Part shown: positions 43,519 to 56,115 of the stretch, in pieces
Layout: each line of letters opens with the position of its first letter
Numbering within the stretch: the stretch's first letter is position 1
Source of the DNA: an uncultured Clostridia bacterium
GTDB lineage: Bacteria > Bacillota > Clostridia > Oscillospirales > Ruminococcaceae
DNA: 64,000 bases
Reading direction: 5' to 3'
Assembly: GCA_947630825.1 (NCBI GenBank)
Contig: CANRJA010000003.1
Location: 62,001 to 126,000, forward strand
The notes under the pieces: generated by a model
Databases searched by the model: none
Seen by the model: only the letters and a program-made list of their open reading frames with translations
Told to the model about the DNA's origin: nothing
Program-made: the position numbers and the translations under genes

Positions 43519-44718
43519 TTACTTTTCGATAGATGTAACAACGCCTGAACCTACTGTTCTGCCGCCCTCACGGATAGCAAAACGAAGTCCTTCTTCGATA
43601 GCGATAGGAGTAATAAGCTCAACGCCGATCTCTACGTTATCGCCAGGCATACACATTTCCTTGTCAGCAGGAAGTGTGATAACGCCGGTAACGTCAGTTG
43701 TTCTGAAATAGAACTGAGGTCTATAGTTGTTAAAGAAAGGTGTGTGACGTCCGCCCTCGTCCTTCTTTAAAACGTAAACCTGTCCCTTAAACTTTGTCTC
43801 CGGATGGATTGAGTTAGGTGCGCAGAGAACCTGACCTCTTTCGATGTCTTCTCTCTGAACTCCACGGAGAAGAGCGCCAATGTTATCTCCAGCCTCAGCA
43901 TAGTCAAGAATCTTTCTGAACATCTCGATACCTGTTACAACTGTCTTAGCTCTTTCCTCTGTCAAACCGATGATCTCTACCTCGTCACCAGTTGTGAGCC
44001 TTCCTCTTTCTACTCTACCTGTAGCAACTGTTCCACGTCCTGTGATTGTGAAAACGTCCTCAACAGGCATCAGGAACGGTTGGTCAGAAGCTCTCTCAGG
44101 AGTTGGGATATACTCGTCAACTGCGTCCATAAGCTCAAGAATAGGAGCGTATGCAGGATCATTAATATCGTCTGGAGCCTCTAAAGCTTTAAGAGCTGAA
44201 CCCTTGATGATTGGAATATCATCACCTGGGAATTCATACTCGTTAAGAGTTTCTCTGATGTCCATTTCAACTAATTCAAGAAGCTCTGGGTCGTCAACCT
44301 GGTCAGCCTTGTTCATAAATACTACGATATAAGGTACTCCAACCTGACGAGCAAGAAGCAAATGCTCTTTTGTCTGAGCCATAGGACCGTCTGATGAAGC
44401 TACAACAAGGATAGCTCCGTCCATCTGAGCAGCACCTGTGATCATGTTCTTTACATAGTCAGCGTGTCCAGGGCAGTCAACGTGTGCATAGTGACGCTTA
44501 TCAGTCTCATACTCAACGTGTGCTGTGTTGATTGTAATTCCACGCTCTCTCTCCTCAGGCGCACCGTCGATCTTATCATAAGCCTCGAACTGTGCAAGAC
44601 CCTTTAAATGAAGAGCCTTTGTGATTGCTGCTGTTAAAGTTGTTTTACCATGGTCAACGTGGCCGATAGTACCAATGTTGACATGGGGTTTTGTTCTTTC
44701 AAATTTTTCCTTTGCCAT
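43519..44718 (-). CDS. tuf: Elongation factor Tu
   Basis: 399 residues. GTPase that delivers aminoacyl-tRNA to the ribosome. [14 protein letters not shown] (P-loop), [20 protein letters not shown] and the C-terminal [12 protein letters not shown] are all intact. GGAGG upstream. Codon use differs from its neighbours in the way expected for a highly expressed gene. It has its own promoter and terminator although it lies after fusA. Confidence 0.98.
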   Translation of the reverse strand: MAKEKFERTKPHVNIGTIGHVDHGKTTLTAAITKALHLKGLAQFEAYDKIDGAPEERERGITINTAHVEYETDKRHYAHVDCPGHADYVKNMITGAAQMDGAILVVASSDGPMAQTKEHLLLARQVGVPYIVVFMNKADQVDDPELLELVEMDIRETLNEYEFPGDDIPIIKGSALKALEAPDDINDPAYAPILELMDAVDEYIPTPERASDQPFLMPVEDVFTITGRGTVATGRVERGRLTTGDEVEIIGLTEERAKTVVTGIEMFRKILDYAEAGDNIGALLRGVQREDIERGQVLCAPNSIHPETKFKGQVYVLKKDEGGRHTPFFNNYRPQFYFRTTDVTGVITLPADKEMCMPGDNVEIGVELITPIAIEEGLRFAIREGGRTVGSGVVTSIEK

Positions 44719-44774
44719 TGGATTTTCCTCCCTTTAAATTAAAAATATTTTTTACTTATTAAAGTTATAAAAGT

Positions 44775-44803
44775 ATTATACCCTACTTCTCCAAGAATTT
44801 CAA
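44775..44803 (-). promoter_or_regulatory. Sigma-A promoter of tuf
   Basis: On the minus strand TTGAAA (44803-44798) and TATAAT (44780-44775) are 17 nt apart, about 57 nt before tuf, in the fusA-tuf gap. Confidence 0.8.
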
Positions 44804-44838
44804 GTCTTTTTACGTATTTTTTTATCTAATTACAAAAT

Positions 44839-46923
44839 TTAGTCGTTATTCTTGTTTCTGTTTGACATAATCTTTTCAGCAATTGATTTCGGAACCTCAA
44901 TATAACTGTCAGGCTCCATTGAATATTGTCCGCGTCCCTGAGTTCTTGAACGCAGCTCGTTTGAATATCCAAACATTTCAGAAAGCGGTACCAAAGCGTT
45001 TATCTGCTGTGCGCCGGGTCTTGCTTCCATACCCTGAATCTGTCCACGGCGTGAGTTCAAATCTCCGATAACGTCTCCCATATACTCTTCAGGTACTATA
45101 ACTACAACTTTCATTATAGGCTCAAGAATAACAGGGTCAGCTTTCTTCATAGCCTCTTTAAACGCCATAGAACCAGCAATCTTAAATGCCATTTCAGACG
45201 AGTCGACTTCGTGGTATGAACCGTCGTAAAGAGTTACTTTTACGTCAACTACCGGATAGCCTGCTAATACACCGCTTTGCATTGCGCCCTGAATACCGGC
45301 GTCAACAGCAGGAATGTATTCCTTAGGAATAGCTCCTCCGACGATCTTGTTAATAAATTCATAGCCTTTGCCTGATACGTTAGGCTCAACAAGAATCTTA
45401 ACGTGTCCGTATTGACCTTTACCGCCTGATTGTCTTGCATACTTGTGGTCGACATCAGCGTTTGTTCTGATAGTTTCCTTGTAAGCAACCTGAGGCGCGC
45501 CTACATTAGCCTCTACCTTAAACTCACGAAGCAAACGGTCAACAATGATTTCTAGGTGAAGCTCACCCATTCCTGAAATGATAGTCTGTCCTGTTTCCTC
45601 ATCAGTGTGAGTTCTGAAAGTCGGGTCTTCCTCAGCGAGCTTTGACAATGCAATACCCATCTTTTCCTGTCCTGCCTTTGTTTTTGGCTCGATAGCCAAA
45701 TCAATAACAGGGTCAGGGAATTCCATTGACTCAAGAATAATAGGGTGCTTTTCGTCACACAGTGTGTCACCTGTACCCGTATTCTTCAAACCAACGGCTG
45801 CTGCGATATCGCCCGCATATACCTGATCTATATCTTTTCTGTTGTTTGAGTGCATTTGAAGAATTCTACCGATTCTCTCGTTGTCGTCTTTAGAAGCGTT
45901 ATATACGGTCGAACCCTTTTCAAGAACTCCCGAATATACTCTGAAGAAACAGAGCTTTCCAACAAACGGGTCGGTAGCTATCTTAAATGCCAATGCAGCG
46001 AATGGCTCTTCATCTGATGAAGGTCTTTCTTCCTCTGCGTCTGTATCAGGGTTTACACCCTTGATTGCGGGTACGTCAAGCGGCGACGGCATATAATCTA
46101 CAATAGCGTCGAGAAGCTTCTGTACGCCCTTATTTCTGTATGAAGTACCGCATACTACAGGAACCATATGGTTTGCAAGAGTAGCCTTTCTGATGCAGAG
46201 CTTTATCTCGTCAATCGTAAGCTCCTCACCGTCTAAATACTTCATCATTATCTCTTCATCCTGCTCTGCAACGTGCTCGATCATATCATCGTGATATTGC
46301 TGAGCCTTTTCCTTCAAATCCTCAGGAATTTCCTCAACTCTGATATCTTTTCCAAGATCATCATAATAAACATACGCTTTCATTTCAAGAAGGTCGATAA
46401 CTCCCTTGAATGTGTCCTCAGCGCCGATAGGAAGCTGTATTGGAACTGCGTTTGTTTTAAGTCTTGTTTTAAGCATATCAACTACGTTGTAAAAGTCTGC
46501 TCCCATGATATCCATTTTGTTTACGTATACCATACGTGGAACATGATATTTGTCTGCTTGTCTCCAAACTGTTTCAGTTTGCGGCTCAACTCCGCCCTTT
46601 GCACATAGAACTGTTACAGATCCGTCAAGAACTCTAAGCGAACGCTCAACCTCAACTGTAAAGTCAACGTGTCCGGGGGTGTCTATAATATTGATTCTGT
46701 GCTTTTTCCAGAATGCAGTAGTTGCAGCCGAAGTAATTGTGATACCTCTTTCCTGCTCCTGCTCCATCCAGTCCATAGTAGCGGCGCCCTCGTGAACCTC
46801 ACCTATCTTATGGTTAATACCTGTATAAAATAGGATACGCTCAGTTGTGGTGGTTTTACCAGCATCAATATGAGCCATAATACCAATATTTCTGGTATCT
46901 TGTAATGAACAATCTCTTGCCAT
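44839..46923 (-). CDS. fusA: Elongation factor G
   Basis: 694 residues. Translocation GTPase: [40 protein letters not shown], and domain IV/V segments such as [17 protein letters not shown] and [19 protein letters not shown] precedes the ATG. Normal length. Part of the str-type cluster rpsL-rpsG-fusA-tuf. Confidence 0.98.
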   Translation of the reverse strand: MARDCSLQDTRNIGIMAHIDAGKTTTTERILFYTGINHKIGEVHEGAATMDWMEQEQERGITITSAATTAFWKKHRINIIDTPGHVDFTVEVERSLRVLDGSVTVLCAKGGVEPQTETVWRQADKYHVPRMVYVNKMDIMGADFYNVVDMLKTRLKTNAVPIQLPIGAEDTFKGVIDLLEMKAYVYYDDLGKDIRVEEIPEDLKEKAQQYHDDMIEHVAEQDEEIMMKYLDGEELTIDEIKLCIRKATLANHMVPVVCGTSYRNKGVQKLLDAIVDYMPSPLDVPAIKGVNPDTDAEEERPSSDEEPFAALAFKIATDPFVGKLCFFRVYSGVLEKGSTVYNASKDDNERIGRILQMHSNNRKDIDQVYAGDIAAAVGLKNTGTGDTLCDEKHPIILESMEFPDPVIDLAIEPKTKAGQEKMGIALSKLAEEDPTFRTHTDEETGQTIISGMGELHLEIIVDRLLREFKVEANVGAPQVAYKETIRTNADVDHKYARQSGGKGQYGHVKILVEPNVSGKGYEFINKIVGGAIPKEYIPAVDAGIQGAMQSGVLAGYPVVDVKVTLYDGSYHEVDSSEMAFKIAGSMAFKEAMKKADPVILEPIMKVVVIVPEEYMGDVIGDLNSRRGQIQGMEARPGAQQINALVPLSEMFGYSNELRSRTQGRGQYSMEPDSYIEVPKSIAEKIMSNRNKNND

Positions 46924-46941
46924 AAAATCCTCCTATTAATA

Positions 46942-47412
46942 TTACCAACGATAGTGAGCGAAAGCCTTGTTTGCTTCTGCCATCTTATGAGTATCGTCTT
47001 TTTTCTTGCAGGCTCCGCCAATGCCGTTTACAGCGTCCATAATTTCTGCTGCAAGCTTTTCTTTCATAGTTTTTTCATGTCTTGCTCTTGCATAAGTGGT
47101 AAGCCATCTCAGTCCCAACGTCTGACGTCTCTCAGGACGTACCTCCATAGGTACCTGATATGTCGAACCGCCGACACGGCGAGCCTTAACCTCGAGACTT
47201 GGCATAATGTTTTCCATTGCCTGTTCAAAAGCCTCTAACGCCGGCTTTCCTGTTTTTTCTTCTACAATTTCAAAAGCTCCGTATACAATCTTCTGTGCAA
47301 CACCCTTCTTACCGTCCAGCATTACGTTGTTGATAAGACGTGTTACCAGCTTTGATTTGTATATCGGGTCTTGCAAAACGTCTCTTTTTGCAACTTTACC
47401 TCTTCTTGGCAC
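46942..47412 (-). CDS. rpsG: 30S ribosomal protein S7
   Basis: 156 residues from GTG 47412, chosen because GGAGG lies 8 nt upstream and this gives the usual S7 N-terminus (M/V)[15 protein letters not shown]; an ATG at 47430 would precede the site. S7 nucleates assembly of the 30S head by binding the 3' domain of 16S rRNA, and in E. coli represses the str operon by binding its mRNA. It is followed 18 nt later by fusA. Confidence 0.97.
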   Translation of the reverse strand: MPRRGKVAKRDVLQDPIYKSKLVTRLINNVMLDGKKGVAQKIVYGAFEIVEEKTGKPALEAFEQAMENIMPSLEVKARRVGGSTYQVPMEVRPERRQTLGLRWLTTYARARHEKTMKEKLAAEIMDAVNGIGGACKKKDDTHKMAEANKAFAHYRW

Positions 47413-47439
47413 TAGAATTCCCTCCTTCATAAAATGATA

Positions 47440-47545
47440 TCATAGGTACTCGCTCTGCGGCCTTGACCGCAGCCCCGTCAGTCCAATGCAGAGGTACTAT
47501 ATATATATAATACTCCACATCAACTGTGGTTATTGAGTTCTACCT
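47440..47545 (-). promoter_or_regulatory. Structured rpsL-rpsG intercistronic region
   Basis: The 153-nt gap contains CTGCGG...CCGCAG (6-bp GC stem near 47455-47472) and two copies of AGGTACT flanking it. In E. coli the same gap carries the S7 autoregulatory site. Equivalence here is inference from position and foldability only. Confidence 0.4.
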
Positions 47546-47565
47546 TAATTTTTCGGGCTTTTTTA

Positions 47566-47982
47566 CTATTTGCCCTTTGGTCTTTTTGCGCCGTACTTTG
47601 AACGGGCTTGCATTCTGCCTGTAACGCCCTGAGCGTCTAGCGTTCCTCTGATGATGTGGTAACGCACACCAGGGAGGTCTTTAACTCTTCCGCCTCTTAT
47701 CATTACAACGCTGTGCTCTTGAAGGTTGTGTCCAACACCAGGAATATATGCAGTAACTTCCTGACCGTTTGTAAGCTTTACTCTGGCGATCTTTCTCATA
47801 GCCGAGTTAGGTTTTTTAGGCGTAGCAGTTTTAACTGCTGTACAAACTCCGCGCTTTTGCGGACAGCTCTGGTCAATTACAGCTTTCTTCTGAGCGTTAA
47901 AACCCTTTTGAAGAGCAGGCGCAGTCGACTTTGACGTAGACATTTTTCTTCCGCTTCTAACCAACTGGTTAAACGTAGGCAT
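47566..47982 (-). CDS. rpsL: 30S ribosomal protein S12
   Basis: 138 residues. Decoding-centre protein. [26 protein letters not shown] (streptomycin-contact Lys region) and [13 protein letters not shown] are conserved. Wild-type lysines are present in TPKKPNS and in RVKDLPG. First gene of the str-type operon with its own promoter. Confidence 0.98.
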   Translation of the reverse strand: MPTFNQLVRSGRKMSTSKSTAPALQKGFNAQKKAVIDQSCPQKRGVCTAVKTATPKKPNSAMRKIARVKLTNGQEVTAYIPGVGHNLQEHSVVMIRGGRVKDLPGVRYHIIRGTLDAQGVTGRMQARSKYGAKRPKGK

Positions 47983-48038
47983 AATCTCTCTCCTTTCCTA
48001 AAATCTTCCGCAGACCATACGAGGTCAGCATAAGAAAC

Positions 48039-48067
48039 ATTATATACTTAATAAATTCATTTGTCAA
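48039..48067 (-). promoter_or_regulatory. Sigma-A promoter of rpsL
   Basis: On the minus strand TTGACA (48067-48062) and TATAAT (48044-48039) are 17 nt apart, both perfect hexamers, about 57 nt before rpsL. The rest of the 47983-48269 gap holds a TTTGCTTC/TTACTTC-like stretch near 48120-48165 and the rpoC terminator. Confidence 0.9.
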
Positions 48068-48225
48068 GCATTTATATAGAAAAATGATAATAATTTCTAC
48101 GAATTTAGCTATTGCTTGTTTTTTCTTTGCTTCTTGCGTTATTATATTCTTTACTTCTTTCTTGGCTAATGGTTTATAGTATTTTCACTATACCATATTT
48201 TGAAGTTACTTCTTTTTTATTATAC

Positions 48226-48259
48226 AAACAAAAGAACAGCCCTTTAAAAGAGCTGTTCT
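48226..48259 (-). terminator. Terminator of rpoC
   Basis: Arms AGAACAGC and GCTGTTCT (48233-48259) around an A/T loop, T-rich on the minus strand afterwards. It separates rpoBC from the rpsL operon. Confidence 0.85.
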
Positions 48260-48269
48260 GAAATTTTTA

Positions 48270-51200
48270 TCAGACGGTTGTCGCAGACTGTTCAGGAATT
48301 GTTGTATTGGCAATCTGAACATTGTTATAGATGTCCATACCCGTTCCGGCAGGAATGAGCTTACCGATAATAACATTTTCCTTAAGTCCGACAAGATGGT
48401 CGCTCTTTCCGCGAATAGCTGCGTCTGTAAGTGCTCTTGTAGTTTCCTGGAATGAAGCGGCAGACAAGAAGCTGTTTGAATTTGACGAAGCCTTTGTAAT
48501 ACCCTGCAAAACTGGAATAGTGGTAATAAGTTTTGCATTTATATCGCCTGCGTCAATTTCGCTTTGAATTTCCCTGTTGATTGCCGCAATTTCATTAGCG
48601 TCAACCAATGCGCCAGGAAGTAGATAACTGCTTCCCGGGTCGTCTACCTTGACCTTTCTCATCATTTGACGAACAATAACCTCAATGTGCTTATCGTTGA
48701 TATCAACACCCTGCAAGCGGTAAACCTTTTGAACCTCGGTAATAATGTAGTTCTGAACCGCTTCAACGCCGTTGACAGCGAGAATATCATTCGGATTTAT
48801 CGAACCCTCAGTCAGAGGTTCTCCTGCCTTTACTCTATCGCCCTCGCGAACCTTTATCTTATAACCGTAAGGAATTGTATAGCTTTCCTGCTCAGGATTA
48901 TTGATATCATCATTTGTAACGACAATTTGCTTTGTCTTTTTAACTTCCTCAATACGAACTGTTCCGTCAACACCTGCGATAATAGCCGCTCCCTTTGGCT
49001 TTCTCGACTCAAACAGCTCCTCAACTCTAGGAAGACCCTGAGTTATATCCTCAGCCGAAGCGATACCTCCGGTATGGAAGGTTCTCATTGTAAGCTGAGT
49101 ACCCGGCTCGCCAATTGACTGTGCAGAGATAATTCCCACAGCCTCACCGACAGAGGCAAGGTTTCCGCTAGCAAGGTTAGAGCCGTAGCATTTAGCGCAA
49201 ACTCCATGCTCTGATTGGCAGCGTAGTACCGAACGGATCTGTATCTTCTCGATTTTATTTTCCTTCATATAATCGGCAACTCTTACAGCGTCGCTTTCAT
49301 TCATAAGTTTATTGTTAGAAATGATGACCTCGCCTGTTTTCTTATCAATTAGATCTTCAACAAGAAAACGTCCGACAAGTCTTTCATACAAAGGCTCGAT
49401 TATCTCGTTTCCGTTTCTTATTTCAAATACCTCTATGCCGTGAGTTGTACCGCAGTCCTCCTCGTGGATAATTACATCCTGCGAAACGTCGACAAGTCTT
49501 CTTGTAAGATAACCCGAGTCAGCCGTTCTTAGGGCAGTATCGGCAAGTCCCTTTCTAGCGCCACGAGAGGAAATGAAATATTCAAGAATATTAAGTCCCT
49601 CACGATAGTTGGCACGAATAGGCATCTCGATAGTCGAACCCGACGTGTTGGCGATAAGACCTCTCATACCTGCAAGCTGCCTTATCTGGTTTATACTACC
49701 ACGCGCTCCCGAATCAGCCATCATATTGATTGGGTTGTAAGGGTCTAAGCCGTTTTTAAGAGCGTCTGTTACCTCGTCAGTCGCGTTGTTCCAAATCTCA
49801 ATAAACTTCTTAGACTTTTCTTCTCTTGAGATATAACCTCTCTTATACTGAATATCGACTTTATTGACAAGCTCATCGGCTTTTTCGATAATATCCTTTT
49901 TAGCCTCAGGAATTTCAGCGTCGCAGACAGCAACAGTAATTGCCGCCTTCGTTGAATACTTATATCCTGTAGCCTTGATTTTATCCAAAACCTCGCTGGT
50001 AGTTGTCGTGCCGTGAATTTTTATACATCTTTCAATAATATCAGAAAGCTGTTTCTTCTTAACAAGGAATGAAACCTCTAAGTCAAACTGATTATCAGAG
50101 TTTGTTCTGTCAACATAACCCAAATCCTGAGGAATGTTTTCATTGAAGATAAGTCTACCTACAGTGGCATCAATAATTCTTGAAACCTGGCTATCGCCCA
50201 TCTGCCTTGTTACCTTTACCTTGATAGCGGCGTGCAGCGATACAACTCCTGCGTCATAAGCCATAAGCGCTTCTTCAACGTCCCTGAATACCTTGCCTTC
50301 TCCCTTTTCACCCTTTTTCAAAAGAGTTAGATAATAAGAACCAAGCAACATATCCTGTGTAGGAATAGCAACAGGACGTCCGTCTGAGGGCTTTAACAGG
50401 TTGTTTGCGGCAAGCATAAGAAAACGTGCTTCTGTCTGGGCCTCTGCTGACAAAGGAACGTGAACAGCCATTTGGTCTCCGTCGAAGTCAGCGTTATACG
50501 CCGTACATACAAGCGGGTGAAGCTTTAACGCTCTGCCCTCTACTAAAACAGGCTCGAATGCCTGGATACCCAGTCTGTGAAGCGTAGGCGCACGGTTCAA
50601 AAGTACAGGGTGTCCCTGAATGACCTCTTCAAGTGCGTCCCAAACCTCAGGTCTTGCCTTATCAACCATTTTCTTAGCAGATTTAATATTAATAGACGGA
50701 TTTGTATCCACAAGCCTTTTCATAACAAACGGCTTGAAAAGCTCTAAAGCCATTTCCTTAGGAAGTCCGCACTGATACATTTTCAACTCAGGTCCTACAA
50801 CGATAACCGAACGTCCCGAATAGTCAACACGCTTACCGAGCAGGTTTTGACGGAAACGTCCCTGCTTACCCTTAAGCATATCCGAAAGAGATTTGAACGC
50901 CCTGTTGTTTGGTCCGGTAACAGGTCTGCCGTGTCTGCCGTTATCTATTAGTGCGTCAACAGCCTCCTGAAGCATTCTCTTTTCATTTCTTATAATAATG
51001 TCAGGAGCCTGAAGCTCTAACATTCTCTGCAAACGATTGTTTCGATTTATAACCCTTCTGTACAAATCGTTCAAATCGGAGGTTGCATATCTTCCTCCGT
51101 CGAGCATAACCATAGGTCTAAGCTCCGGCGGAATAACAGGTACTACGTCTAGGATCATCCACTCAGGACGGTTGCCTGAGGTTCTGAAAGCCTCTACGAT

Positions 51201-51833
51201 CTCAAGCCTCTTTAACAGTTTGATTCTCTTCTGCCCTGACGGAAGCCCGTCAAGCTCTGATTTAAGCTCGTTAGAAAGCTGATCCAAATCTATCTGACAC
51301 AAAAGCTCTTTTACAGCTTCAGCGCCCATTCCCGCCTTAAATTTGTCCTCATACTTCTCTCTCATTTCCATATAATCTTTTTCAGAGAGAAGCTGACATC
51401 TTTCAAGCTCGGTATCGCCCGGATCAATTACTATATATTTTGTAAAATACAAAACCTCTTCCAAACGCTTTTGAGAAATCTCAAGCATTTGACCGATTCG
51501 TGACGGCGTACCTTTAAAATACCATATATGCGACACCGGAGCGGCAAGCTCAATGTGACCCATTCTCTCACGTCTTACCTTAGCGCGGGTGACCTCAACG
51601 CCGCAGCGCTCGCAAACCTTGCCTTTAAAACGAATCTTTTTATACTTTCCGCAGTGACATTCCCAGTCCTTTGAAGGACCAAAGATTTTTTCACAGAAAA
51701 GTCCGTCTCTCTCAGGCTTTTGTGTTCTGTAATTTATCGTTTCAGGTCTTGTAACAACACCATATGACCATTCTCTGATTTTCTCAGGTGACGCAAGACC
51801 GATTTTTATTGAATCAAAAGTATTAAATTCCAA
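48270..51833 (-). CDS. rpoC: RNA polymerase subunit beta'
   Basis: 1187 residues from TTG 51833 (GAAGG upstream). Zinc-binding CHCGKYK...CERCG near residues 60-78, the catalytic NADFDGD triad of aspartates near residue 455, the bridge helix region and the second zinc site C...[13 protein letters not shown] late in the protein are present. Normal length for Firmicutes. Lies 46 nt after rpoB. Confidence 0.98.
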   Translation of the reverse strand: MEFNTFDSIKIGLASPEKIREWSYGVVTRPETINYRTQKPERDGLFCEKIFGPSKDWECHCGKYKKIRFKGKVCERCGVEVTRAKVRRERMGHIELAAPVSHIWYFKGTPSRIGQMLEISQKRLEEVLYFTKYIVIDPGDTELERCQLLSEKDYMEMREKYEDKFKAGMGAEAVKELLCQIDLDQLSNELKSELDGLPSGQKRIKLLKRLEIVEAFRTSGNRPEWMILDVVPVIPPELRPMVMLDGGRYATSDLNDLYRRVINRNNRLQRMLELQAPDIIIRNEKRMLQEAVDALIDNGRHGRPVTGPNNRAFKSLSDMLKGKQGRFRQNLLGKRVDYSGRSVIVVGPELKMYQCGLPKEMALELFKPFVMKRLVDTNPSINIKSAKKMVDKARPEVWDALEEVIQGHPVLLNRAPTLHRLGIQAFEPVLVEGRALKLHPLVCTAYNADFDGDQMAVHVPLSAEAQTEARFLMLAANNLLKPSDGRPVAIPTQDMLLGSYYLTLLKKGEKGEGKVFRDVEEALMAYDAGVVSLHAAIKVKVTRQMGDSQVSRIIDATVGRLIFNENIPQDLGYVDRTNSDNQFDLEVSFLVKKKQLSDIIERCIKIHGTTTTSEVLDKIKATGYKYSTKAAITVAVCDAEIPEAKKDIIEKADELVNKVDIQYKRGYISREEKSKKFIEIWNNATDEVTDALKNGLDPYNPINMMADSGARGSINQIRQLAGMRGLIANTSGSTIEMPIRANYREGLNILEYFISSRGARKGLADTALRTADSGYLTRRLVDVSQDVIIHEEDCGTTHGIEVFEIRNGNEIIEPLYERLVGRFLVEDLIDKKTGEVIISNNKLMNESDAVRVADYMKENKIEKIQIRSVLRCQSEHGVCAKCYGSNLASGNLASVGEAVGIISAQSIGEPGTQLTMRTFHTGGIASAEDITQGLPRVEELFESRKPKGAAIIAGVDGTVRIEEVKKTKQIVVTNDDINNPEQESYTIPYGYKIKVREGDRVKAGEPLTEGSINPNDILAVNGVEAVQNYIITEVQKVYRLQGVDINDKHIEVIVRQMMRKVKVDDPGSSYLLPGALVDANEIAAINREIQSEIDAGDINAKLITTIPVLQGITKASSNSNSFLSAASFQETTRALTDAAIRGKSDHLVGLKENVIIGKLIPAGTGMDIYNNVQIANTTIPEQSATTV

Positions 51834-51879
51834 TATTCGACCCTTCTTCCTTTAGTTTAAGCATTTTGGAAATATACGT

Positions 51880-54800
51880 TTACTCTTCGCTAATACCGTC
51901 CGGAACATCTTCCTGCTCAAAATTCTGCTCATAATCTTCCTCGGCATTATCTTCGGCATCTTCATTAATTTCATCATCAAAGAAATCCGACTCATCATCT
52001 AATAAATTATCTAAATCATCATCTGACTCTTCTTCATCGTCATCTTCTTCATCAATGTCAATGCTCTCTATATTTCCTCCGCCGTCTTCTGCGAAGAATC
52101 CTTCGCTTAGGTCATCTTCCTCTAAAGACATCTGAATGTCGTCGTCAATAGTTGTTTTAGGAGCCGCATCTTCGTCCTCAAGCGACTGTTTTAAGTCAAT
52201 TTCCTCTCCGGCAGAATCCAATACTCTGACGTCAAGAGAAAGCGACTGAAGCTCTTTTACAAGAACCTTAAACGACTCAGGTATTCCGGGATTAGGAACA
52301 TTCTGTCCCTTAACAATCGACTCATAAGTCTTTACACGTCCAACAGTATCATCGGATTTAACGGTTAGTATCTCCTGAAGAGTGTATGCCGCACCGTAGG
52401 CTTCAAGCGCCCAAACCTCCATCTCTCCGAATCTCTGTCCGCCGAACTGCGCTTTACCTCCGAGAGGCTGCTGCGTAACAAGCGAATAAGGACCGACTGA
52501 ACGTGCGTGAATTTTGTCGTCTACCAGATGGTGTAATTTAAGATAATACATATATCCCACAGTAACACGGTTATCAAACTTTTCGCCGGTTCTTCCGTCG
52601 TAAAGAGTTACTTTTCCGTCCTCTGCCATACCTGCTTCCTTAAAGCACTCTCTGATATCCTCCTCGTGCGCTCCGTCGAAAACAGGGGTCATGATCTTCC
52701 AGCCAAGCTTCTTAGCAGCCATACCCAGATGAACCTCAAGCACCTGTCCGATGTTCATACGGGAAGGTACGCCAAGCGGGTTCAATACTATATCAAGTGG
52801 CGTTCCGTCCTCTAAGAACGGCATATCCTCCTGAGGAAGAATTCTCGAAACAACACCCTTGTTTCCGTGACGTCCTGCCATCTTATCCCCGACGCTTATC
52901 TTTCTCTTTTGAGCAATATAGCATCTTACTAGTTTATTAACTCCGGGAGAAAGCTCGTCGCAGTTTTCTCTGGTAAACACTTTAACATCAATGATAACTC
53001 CCGATTCGCCGTGAGGAACTTTAAGAGAATTGTCTCTAACCTCTCTTGCCTTCTCACCGAAAATAGCTCGGAGAAGTCTTTCCTCGGCAGTAAGCTCTGT
53101 CTCGCCCTTAGGCGTAACTTTGCCTACAAGAATATCTCCCGACCTAACCTCTGCTCCGATTCTAATAATACCGTCCTCGTCTAAATCTTTAAGCGAATCC
53201 TCACCTACATTAGGGATATCTCTTGTGATTTCCTCAGGTCCGAGCTTTGTATCTCTTGCTTCTATTTCGTATTCTTCAATGTGAATAGAAGTGTATTTAT
53301 CGTCTTTAACAAGGTTTTCATTCAGAAGTACAGCGTCCTCGTAATTATAACCTTCCCATGTCATAAAGCCTATCAAAGCGTTCTTTCCTAAAGAAATCTC
53401 GCCGTTTGAAGTTGCAGGACCGTCGGCAATTACCTGACCCTTTTCAATCTTCTCTCCCTTTTCAACGATAGGTCTTTGGTTTGTGCAGGTTCCTGCGTTT
53501 GAACGCTTGAACTTAGTAAGCGTATACTTTCTGACATTTCCGCCTTCCTCACGAACAACTATTTCATCTGCCGATACGCTCCTAACAACGCCGTCTGCTT
53601 TAGCGACAATGGCAACGCCTGAGTCGACGCAAGCCTTATACTCCATACCTGTTCCTACGATAGGAGCTTCGGTTTTCAGCAGAGGTACAGCCTGACGCTG
53701 CATATTAGAGCCCATAAGCGCACGGTTAGCGTCGTCGTTCTCCAAGAATGGTATCATTGCCGTAGCAACAGAAACGACCATCTTAGGAGAAACGTCCATA
53801 TAGTCTACTTCTTCTCTGTCAAACTCAGAAATTTGATCGCGGTAACGTCCATTTACCTTTGCTCTTGCAAATTTTCCGTCCTCGGTAAGCGGTTCGTTAG
53901 CCTGCGCAACAATATAATTATCCTCGACGTCGGCTGTCATATATACTACTTCATCAGTAACAACGCCTGTCTCCTTGTCAACCTTGCGGTAAGGAGCCTC
54001 GATAAAACCGTATTCGTTTATTCTTGCAAAAGAAGCAAGGTACGAAATAAGTCCGATATTCGGTCCTTCAGGCGTCTCGATAGGACACATTCTTCCGTAG
54101 TGCGAATAGTGAACGTCACGAACCTCAAATCCGGCTCTGTCACGGGACAGACCGCCGGGACCGAGCGCAGAAAGTCTTCTCTTATGAGTAAGCTCAGCAA
54201 GCGGATTGTTCTGATCCATAAACTGCGACAAAGGTGATGAGCCAAAGAACTCTTTTATAGCCGCCGTTACAGGTCTTATATTTATAAGCGCAGCGGGAGT
54301 TACAACCTCTAGATCCTGAGACTGAATATTCATTCTCTCGCGGACAACTCTTTCCATTCTTGTAAAACCAATTCTAAACTGGTTTTGCAAAAGCTCTCCT
54401 ACGCTTCTTATTCTTCTGTTGCCAAGGTGGTCAATATCGTCAACTGTTCCGACACCTTCGCACAGGTTCAAAAAGTATGAAATTGTTGCAATGATATCGT
54501 CATAAGTTATATTTTTGGAAACAAGCTCGTCAACACGTTTTTTGATGTTGTCTTTAAGCTCATCTTCAGTTTCAGATGTCTCAAGAATACTTTTTAAGAC
54601 ATCAAAGCAGACCAATTCGTTTATTCCCAATTCTTCAACGTCAAAGTCAACATAACCTTTAATGTCAACCATTCCGTTTCCTATAATCTTGACTTCTTTT
54701 TCCTCAACCTTATTGACTACTTCACCTTCAAAGTTTACGATTTCTTTAACTTCGACATTGACAAAAGCTTCCTTTACGCCTGCCTGCTGAATTTCCTCAG

Positions 54801-55749
54801 CCTTTTTATAGTCAACAAGCTCACCGGCATCTGCCATTATTTCACCTGTCATAGGATTTACAACAGGCTGTGACAAAGTATGCCCTGCAAGTCTTGAAGC
54901 AAGACCAAGTTTGTTGTTAAATTTATATCTTCCAAACCTAGCTAAGTCATATCTCTTAGGGTCAAAGAATAAATTGTATAAATGAGAAACCGCACTGTCA
55001 ACTGTAGGAGGCTCTCCCGGACGTAGCTTTCTGTAAACCTCGAGCAAAGCCTCATCTCTGCTGACAGTCTGATCCTTCTGCTCTATTGTCTGGACCAATC
55101 TCTCATCTCTGCCGAAGGTTTTATATATATCATCATTTTTTCCAATACCTAATGCTCTTATAAAAGTGGTAATTGGAATTTTCCTGTTTTTATCAATTCT
55201 TACATATACAACGTCATTTGAATCCATTTCATATTCAAGCCATGCACCGCGGCTGGGAATAACAGTAGACTTAAACAAATCCTTGCCTGTCTTGTCCTTA
55301 TCGCACGCAAAGTACACTCCAGGCGAACGCACAAGCTGCGATACTATAACACGCTCAGCCCCGTTGATTACAAATGTTCCGCTGTCGGTCATCAAAGGAA
55401 AGTCTCCCATAAAGACTTCGCTCTCTTTGATTTCACCTGTTTCTGTATTGTTTAGCCTTGCAGTAACTCTTAAAGGCGCAGCATACGTTACATCTCTTTC
55501 TTTGCACTCCGCAACAGTATACTTAGGTTCGTCGTCGATTCTGTAATCAATGAAGCTCAGTTCAAGAGTTCCGTTGTAATCAGTGATAGCGGACACATCT
55601 CTGAATACTTCTCTCAAACCTTCATCCAAGAACCATTTATATGACTTTTTCTGAACTTCGATAAGATTCGGCATCTTTAAAACTTCGTTAATCTTAGCAA
55701 AGCTCTTACGGGTTGTTTTGCCAAGCTTGACATCCTTGACATTTACCAT
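51880..55749 (-). CDS. rpoB: RNA polymerase subunit beta with long acidic C-terminal tail
   Basis: About 1289 residues from ATG 55749 (AGGAG 11 nt upstream; GTG 55761 overlaps the site). Rifampicin-region motifs [26 protein letters not shown] (split here: [20 protein letters not shown]) are wild type, and the C-terminal clamp segment [17 protein letters not shown] is intact. Unusually, about 105 residues after the usual end (VLDSAGEEI) are dominated by Asp and Glu. Upstream lies the VanY gene, not rplL, so rpoBC is separated from the rplKAJL cluster. Confidence 0.98.
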   Translation of the reverse strand: MVNVKDVKLGKTTRKSFAKINEVLKMPNLIEVQKKSYKWFLDEGLREVFRDVSAITDYNGTLELSFIDYRIDDEPKYTVAECKERDVTYAAPLRVTARLNNTETGEIKESEVFMGDFPLMTDSGTFVINGAERVIVSQLVRSPGVYFACDKDKTGKDLFKSTVIPSRGAWLEYEMDSNDVVYVRIDKNRKIPITTFIRALGIGKNDDIYKTFGRDERLVQTIEQKDQTVSRDEALLEVYRKLRPGEPPTVDSAVSHLYNLFFDPKRYDLARFGRYKFNNKLGLASRLAGHTLSQPVVNPMTGEIMADAGELVDYKKAEEIQQAGVKEAFVNVEVKEIVNFEGEVVNKVEEKEVKIIGNGMVDIKGYVDFDVEELGINELVCFDVLKSILETSETEDELKDNIKKRVDELVSKNITYDDIIATISYFLNLCEGVGTVDDIDHLGNRRIRSVGELLQNQFRIGFTRMERVVRERMNIQSQDLEVVTPAALINIRPVTAAIKEFFGSSPLSQFMDQNNPLAELTHKRRLSALGPGGLSRDRAGFEVRDVHYSHYGRMCPIETPEGPNIGLISYLASFARINEYGFIEAPYRKVDKETGVVTDEVVYMTADVEDNYIVAQANEPLTEDGKFARAKVNGRYRDQISEFDREEVDYMDVSPKMVVSVATAMIPFLENDDANRALMGSNMQRQAVPLLKTEAPIVGTGMEYKACVDSGVAIVAKADGVVRSVSADEIVVREEGGNVRKYTLTKFKRSNAGTCTNQRPIVEKGEKIEKGQVIADGPATSNGEISLGKNALIGFMTWEGYNYEDAVLLNENLVKDDKYTSIHIEEYEIEARDTKLGPEEITRDIPNVGEDSLKDLDEDGIIRIGAEVRSGDILVGKVTPKGETELTAEERLLRAIFGEKAREVRDNSLKVPHGESGVIIDVKVFTRENCDELSPGVNKLVRCYIAQKRKISVGDKMAGRHGNKGVVSRILPQEDMPFLEDGTPLDIVLNPLGVPSRMNIGQVLEVHLGMAAKKLGWKIMTPVFDGAHEEDIRECFKEAGMAEDGKVTLYDGRTGEKFDNRVTVGYMYYLKLHHLVDDKIHARSVGPYSLVTQQPLGGKAQFGGQRFGEMEVWALEAYGAAYTLQEILTVKSDDTVGRVKTYESIVKGQNVPNPGIPESFKVLVKELQSLSLDVRVLDSAGEEIDLKQSLEDEDAAPKTTIDDDIQMSLEEDDLSEGFFAEDGGGNIESIDIDEEDDDEEESDDDLDNLLDDESDFFDDEINEDAEDNAEEDYEQNFEQEDVPDGISEE

Positions 55750-55908
55750 AGGCTTAATCACTCCTTAATCTACTCAAACTAGCTCAGGGTGTACCATTTC
55801 AGCTTTACAATATATACAAAAATAGCTAAAAAAACCTAAATTTCACTTCCCTTAACCCATGAATTTTGTTGTAAATAGGTGCAAAACTCCATTATGATAC
55901 ATTTTATT

Positions 55909-55937
55909 ATTATATTACAATACCTAAATCTTGTCAA
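55909..55937 (-). promoter_or_regulatory. Sigma-A promoter of rpoBC
   Basis: On the minus strand TTGACA (55937-55932) and TATAAT (55914-55909) are 17 nt apart, both perfect. The leader to rpoB is about 155 nt, A/T-rich with no strong terminator seen. This accounts for most of the 55750-56115 gap. Confidence 0.9.
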
Positions 55938-56025
55938 GGGTTTTTTCAAAAATTTTTTAAAAAAGAGATATAACAAAAATTCTATGTAATTTTAATAATT
56001 ATATAAATCATAAATTCTTATACCA

Positions 56026-56073
56026 ACAAAAAAGCCCTTGACTTGTAAATTGAATGTTACAAATCAAAAGCTT
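56026..56073 (-). terminator. Terminator of the VanY-like gene
   Basis: On the minus strand AAGCTTTTGATTTGTAA pairs with TTACAAGTCAAGGGCTT, followed by six T. It lies 43 nt past the gene end. Confidence 0.8.
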
Positions 56074-56115
56074 TAATTTTTATACTATTATAAATATATA
56101 ATATTTGGTGATAGG

